From CAYYIS01 sp964470965 (GTDB lineage: Bacteria > JAAXHH01 > JABIQT01): a DNA stretch of 8,946 nt. Below the pieces are notes generated by a model. That model had not been told where the DNA came from. It did not search any database and worked only from the letters and a program-made list of their open reading frames with translations. The stretch spans positions 1 to 8,946 of the forward strand of contig CAYYIS010000094.1 of assembly GCA_964470965.1 (NCBI GenBank), in the 5' to 3' direction. The translations under genes and the position numbers were made by a program. Positions 6,436-8,946 of this stretch are shown here, piece after piece; the stretch's first letter is position 1, and each line of letters starts with the position of its first letter.

Positions 6436-8925
6436 TTGTGGGTGGGCACGGCGCGGAACGGACTGAGTAGACTGGATGGTGATACGGGCAGTTTCAAGAC
6501 TTACAAACATGATTTCAATGACCCAAAAAGTCTGAGCAATAACGCGGTCTCGTCCATCTATGAAGATTCGAAGGGGGTTCTGTGGGTCGGCACCTACGGA
6601 GGGGCCCTGAACCGGATGCTTACCCCCGATGGTGAATTTGACCATTTCGGTACGGCTGACGGCATGCCGGACGCAGTCGTTTACGCCATACTTGAAGATG
6701 ACGTCGGCAACCTGTGGATGAGTACAAATGCCGGAATAACCCGTTTCAATGGTGCCCGCGGCGTAGCACCCGAATTCACCAATTTCAAGTCAAGGCACGG
6801 ACTGCAGGGTGACGAGTACAACTCCGGGGCTTATTTCCAAAGCGGCAGGGGAGAGATGTTCTTTGGAGGGATGAACGGGTTGAATGCCTTTTATCCGGAA
6901 CGCATCCGTCTCAACCAGCACGCACCGCCAGTTTTCCTTTCGACTTTCAACCTCAACCAAGTACCAGTTAATCAGGAGACAGGGCCCGGTGGCGAATTGG
7001 ATCGGCCAATAAATTCCGGGAACAGGATACGTTTGGAATATAAGAACTATAATGTCCTGACGTTCAAGTTCACCGCGTTGCACTATGCCAATCCCCAGTT
7101 GAACCAGTACGCCTACCGATTAACCGGTTTTTTGGACTCATGGACGTATTCTGGAAACAGACGTATCGCGACGTTTACTGGTCTTGCCCCTGGAGAATAC
7201 AATTTCCACGTCAAAGGATCGAACAGCGATGGGGTTTGGAATGAGGATGGGCTTATCATCCCCATCGAGATATCGGGACCATGGTGGATGACCACAGCGG
7301 CACAGATCGGCCTGTCAATTTCCGTTCTTTTTTTAGGATTTGTGCTGTTCCGGTATAGGGTTAGGCGTGTTCAGAATCTCAACAGGGAACTGGAGGAAAA
7401 GATCGTTAAGCGAACCCGGGACGCGGTAGTCGCCAACCGCGCAAAGAGTGATTTTCTCGCCAGGATGAGTCACGAAATCAGAAGTCCGATGAACTCCATT
7501 CTGGGATTCTCAGAACTCCTGGACGGTCTTATCACCGACAAACAGCAGCGAAGGTACCTTAAATCCATCCGTACCAGCGGGGACACGCTGTTGTTCTTGA
7601 TTAACGACATCCTTGACCTCTCTAAAATTGAAGCCGGAAAAGTGATTTTTGAAACGAAGGATGTCAACGTGTCAGAATTCATGGAAGAAATAGAAGCTCT
7701 GTTCTGCGACAGGATTGAAGAAAAGGGGTTGGGCTGCTCGTTAAAAATAGATCCCGATCTGCCTTCGGTTTTGAAATTCGATCCGCTTCGGATGCGCCAG
7801 ATTTTGGTCAACCTCTTGGACAATGCCATAAAATTCACCAACGAAGGACACATAGGGGTTTCCTGGGCGTGTCAAGGTCGGGTTTCCTCACCGGATGACA
7901 CCCTGGTTGGGATTGAGTTGCAAGTCAGTGACACGGGAATTGGTGTTCCCAATGAGGAGTTGGAGACTATATTCGAAAAATTTGAACAGCGGACGGGTCA
8001 GCAAACGAGCCAGTTCGGCGGTACGGGACTGGGTCTTTCCATCTGTAGGCTGCTCGTTGAAAAAATGAATGGACAGATCCAGGTAAACAGCAAAGTCGGA
8101 CAGGGCACTACGTTCACCATTCAAATACCTGATGTCCCCATAGGGTCTGGAGATTCGAGCGGACCAGACCAGCGGATAGAGGCCGAATTCGATTCTGTCA
8201 TGTTTAAAGGCGCTACCGTTTTGGTCGTGGACGATATTTCGTTAAATCGGGAGTTATTGATCGACTATCTGGAGCCCCACAATCTGAATGTTATAGAGGC
8301 AGAAAATGGTAAAATAGCCGTGGGAATGGCCCTTGGGAGGATCCCAGACATTATTTTAATGGACATCTCCATGCCGGTTATGGACGGCATGGAGGCGGCA
8401 AAGATTATCAAAGAACATCCCGACACCAGTCACATCCCGGTATTCGCCATTTCAGCGACAGCTTCGACTCAAATGCAATCACAGATTGATTCACAGTTTG
8501 ATGTTTTCCTGCAAAAGCCCGTGGGGCGTATTGAATTGATTAAGGAATTAGTCAGGTACTTGGATGGAGGGAAATCCGAGGGGCCGTCCACGACCGGTCC
8601 GTTGAGCGGGTCTGGAGAGACCATGGTTTCTCACCAGGAAGTGCCCGGCGGTATGGACAGGGCGGCGTTATTAGCTAAACTACGCGACATGGAGTCTGAG
8701 TGGCTAGAAATCCGTCACACCATGACGATAAACGATATTGAAGCGTTCGCAGTTCAAATAAAAAATCTCGGCGTTGATGCCTCCTGGCATCCGCTTGTCG
8801 CCTGGGCCGAAGAATTAGAGGATAAGTGTGCCGAGTTTGACCTCGTATCCATCTCCTCCTCGCTGGAAAAATATACAGATTTCGTGGCCCAATTGCAATC
8901 CGGGGCGGAAAACGGGTCTGCATAA
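6436..8925 (+). CDS. Hybrid histidine kinase fragment (C-terminal part of the broken sensor kinase)
   Basis: The open frame after the TAG holds the end of blade 11, blades 12-14 (LWVGTYGGALNRM, LWMSTNAG, MFFGGMNGLNAF), a Y_Y_Y domain (YRLTGFLDSW, GLAPGEYNFHVKG), one membrane helix (about 7288-7350), HisKA (MSHEIRSPMNSILGF), HATPase_c (NLLDNAIKF, DTGIGVP, GGTGLGLS), a receiver (VVDDIS, LMDISMPVMDG, LQKP) and a helical Hpt-like tail. The first usable start, TTG 6436, is the Leu of the conserved LWVGT core and so not a natural gene start. AAGG at 6428-6431 lies 4 bases upstream, so weak reinitiation cannot be excluded. A product from here would be about 829 residues and would lack a signal peptide, so about 280 residues meant for the periplasm would probably not be exported. 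All kinase and receiver residues are intact, which suggests the break is recent. Confidence 0.72.
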   Translation: MWVGTARNGLSRLDGDTGSFKTYKHDFNDPKSLSNNAVSSIYEDSKGVLWVGTYGGALNRMLTPDGEFDHFGTADGMPDAVVYAILEDDVGNLWMSTNAGITRFNGARGVAPEFTNFKSRHGLQGDEYNSGAYFQSGRGEMFFGGMNGLNAFYPERIRLNQHAPPVFLSTFNLNQVPVNQETGPGGELDRPINSGNRIRLEYKNYNVLTFKFTALHYANPQLNQYAYRLTGFLDSWTYSGNRRIATFTGLAPGEYNFHVKGSNSDGVWNEDGLIIPIEISGPWWMTTAAQIGLSISVLFLGFVLFRYRVRRVQNLNRELEEKIVKRTRDAVVANRAKSDFLARMSHEIRSPMNSILGFSELLDGLITDKQQRRYLKSIRTSGDTLLFLINDILDLSKIEAGKVIFETKDVNVSEFMEEIEALFCDRIEEKGLGCSLKIDPDLPSVLKFDPLRMRQILVNLLDNAIKFTNEGHIGVSWACQGRVSSPDDTLVGIELQVSDTGIGVPNEELETIFEKFEQRTGQQTSQFGGTGLGLSICRLLVEKMNGQIQVNSKVGQGTTFTIQIPDVPIGSGDSSGPDQRIEAEFDSVMFKGATVLVVDDISLNRELLIDYLEPHNLNVIEAENGKIAVGMALGRIPDIILMDISMPVMDGMEAAKIIKEHPDTSHIPVFAISATASTQMQSQIDSQFDVFLQKPVGRIELIKELVRYLDGGKSEGPSTTGPLSGSGETMVSHQEVPGGMDRAALLAKLRDMESEWLEIRHTMTINDIEAFAVQIKNLGVDASWHPLVAWAEELEDKCAEFDLVSISSSLEKYTDFVAQLQSGAENGSA

Positions 8926-8946
8926 CAATGTGTGCCCGCCATTCCA

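Larger units (their letters stand above)
4828..8925 (+). pseudogene. Reg_prop hybrid sensor histidine kinase, interrupted by two in-frame stops
   Basis: Both pieces are in the same reading frame and together make a 1365-codon gene. Domains in order: signal peptide (1-32), 14 Reg_prop blades (about 50-690, W-[ILV]-G-T motifs roughly every 48 residues), Y_Y_Y domain (about 735-817), membrane helix (821-841), coiled coil, HisKA with H882, HATPase_c with N999, receiver with D1135/D1136, D1179 and K1230, and a C-terminal Hpt-like domain. Codon 511 is TAA where other blades have an aromatic residue (FRHFRHD, FKTYKHD, here FSH*RKD). Codon 529 is TAG where others have Ile or Leu (VSSIYED, VSTLLEG, here IPT*YRD). 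The family normally detects extracellular ligands, often glycan fragments in Bacteroidetes, and signals through phosphorelay. The alternatives to a recent pseudogene are sequence error or readthrough. Everything outside the two codons looks intact. Confidence 0.72.

Noticed and set aside
6260..6466. A +1 frameshift (open frame crossing the stop region) as the cause of the break in the sensor kinase
   Set aside because: The alternative frame has no Reg_prop pattern. The original frame keeps the repeat register on both sides and between the stops, so the lesions are nonsense changes and not an indel.
4828..8925. A reassigned genetic code in which TAA and TAG are sense codons
   Set aside because: TAA ends gcvPB and the sensor gene itself, and TAG ends the peptidase and the receiver-kinase at sensible C-termini; no other in-frame TAA or TAG occurs inside the genes.
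1..8946. CRISPR arrays, tRNA or rRNA genes, insertion sequences, attachment sites
   Set aside because: I found no regularly spaced repeats, cloverleaf-like sequence, transposase motif or flanking inverted repeats on either strand.

Overview
The window (about 50% GC by eye, with clear Shine-Dalgarno sequences) looks like ordinary chromosome from a free-living bacterium. A split glycine dehydrogenase subunit, a large secreted S9 peptidase and a Reg_prop-type membrane hybrid kinase suggest an uncultivated lineage near the FCB/Gemmatimonadota/Latescibacterota-like groups. That placement is a low-confidence inference. I see no mobile element, CRISPR array, tRNA or rRNA.

Layout: (1) 1-146 is the C-terminal end of gcvPB, plus strand. 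(2) 147-488 is a convergent intergenic gap holding only short weak hairpins. (3) 489-3035 on the minus strand encodes an 848-residue secreted S9/DPP4-like serine peptidase with a complete Ser-Asp-His triad. (4) 3036-3633 is a ~600-base divergent intergenic region with a possible promoter near 3425-3453 and no convincing gene. (5) 3634-4782 on the plus strand encodes a soluble protein with an N-terminal receiver followed by a histidine kinase. (6) 4828-8925 on the plus strand, 45 bases further on and probably co-transcribed, is a very large hybrid sensor kinase: signal peptide, 14 Reg_prop propeller blades, Y_Y_Y domain, one membrane helix, HisKA, HATPase_c, receiver and a C-terminal Hpt-like helical domain.

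The most striking observation is that gene (6) is cut by two in-frame stop codons, TAA at 6358-6360 and TAG at 6412-6414. They lie 54 bases apart in a single propeller repeat, with no frameshift. The sequence before, between and after them keeps the repeat register, so one 1365-codon ORF carries two nonsense changes. It now reads as a secreted propeller fragment (4828-6360) and a kinase fragment without a signal peptide (about 6436-8925). Recent pseudogenisation, an assembly or sequencing error, and stop readthrough all remain possible. TAA and TAG end the other genes here, so a simple genetic-code change is unlikely.

If intact, genes (5) and (6) would form a signalling pair: a periplasmic ligand-sensing kinase and a cytoplasmic receiver-kinase. 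No DNA-binding output regulator lies in the window. The peptidase and gcvPB point away from the pair and have no obvious functional link to it.
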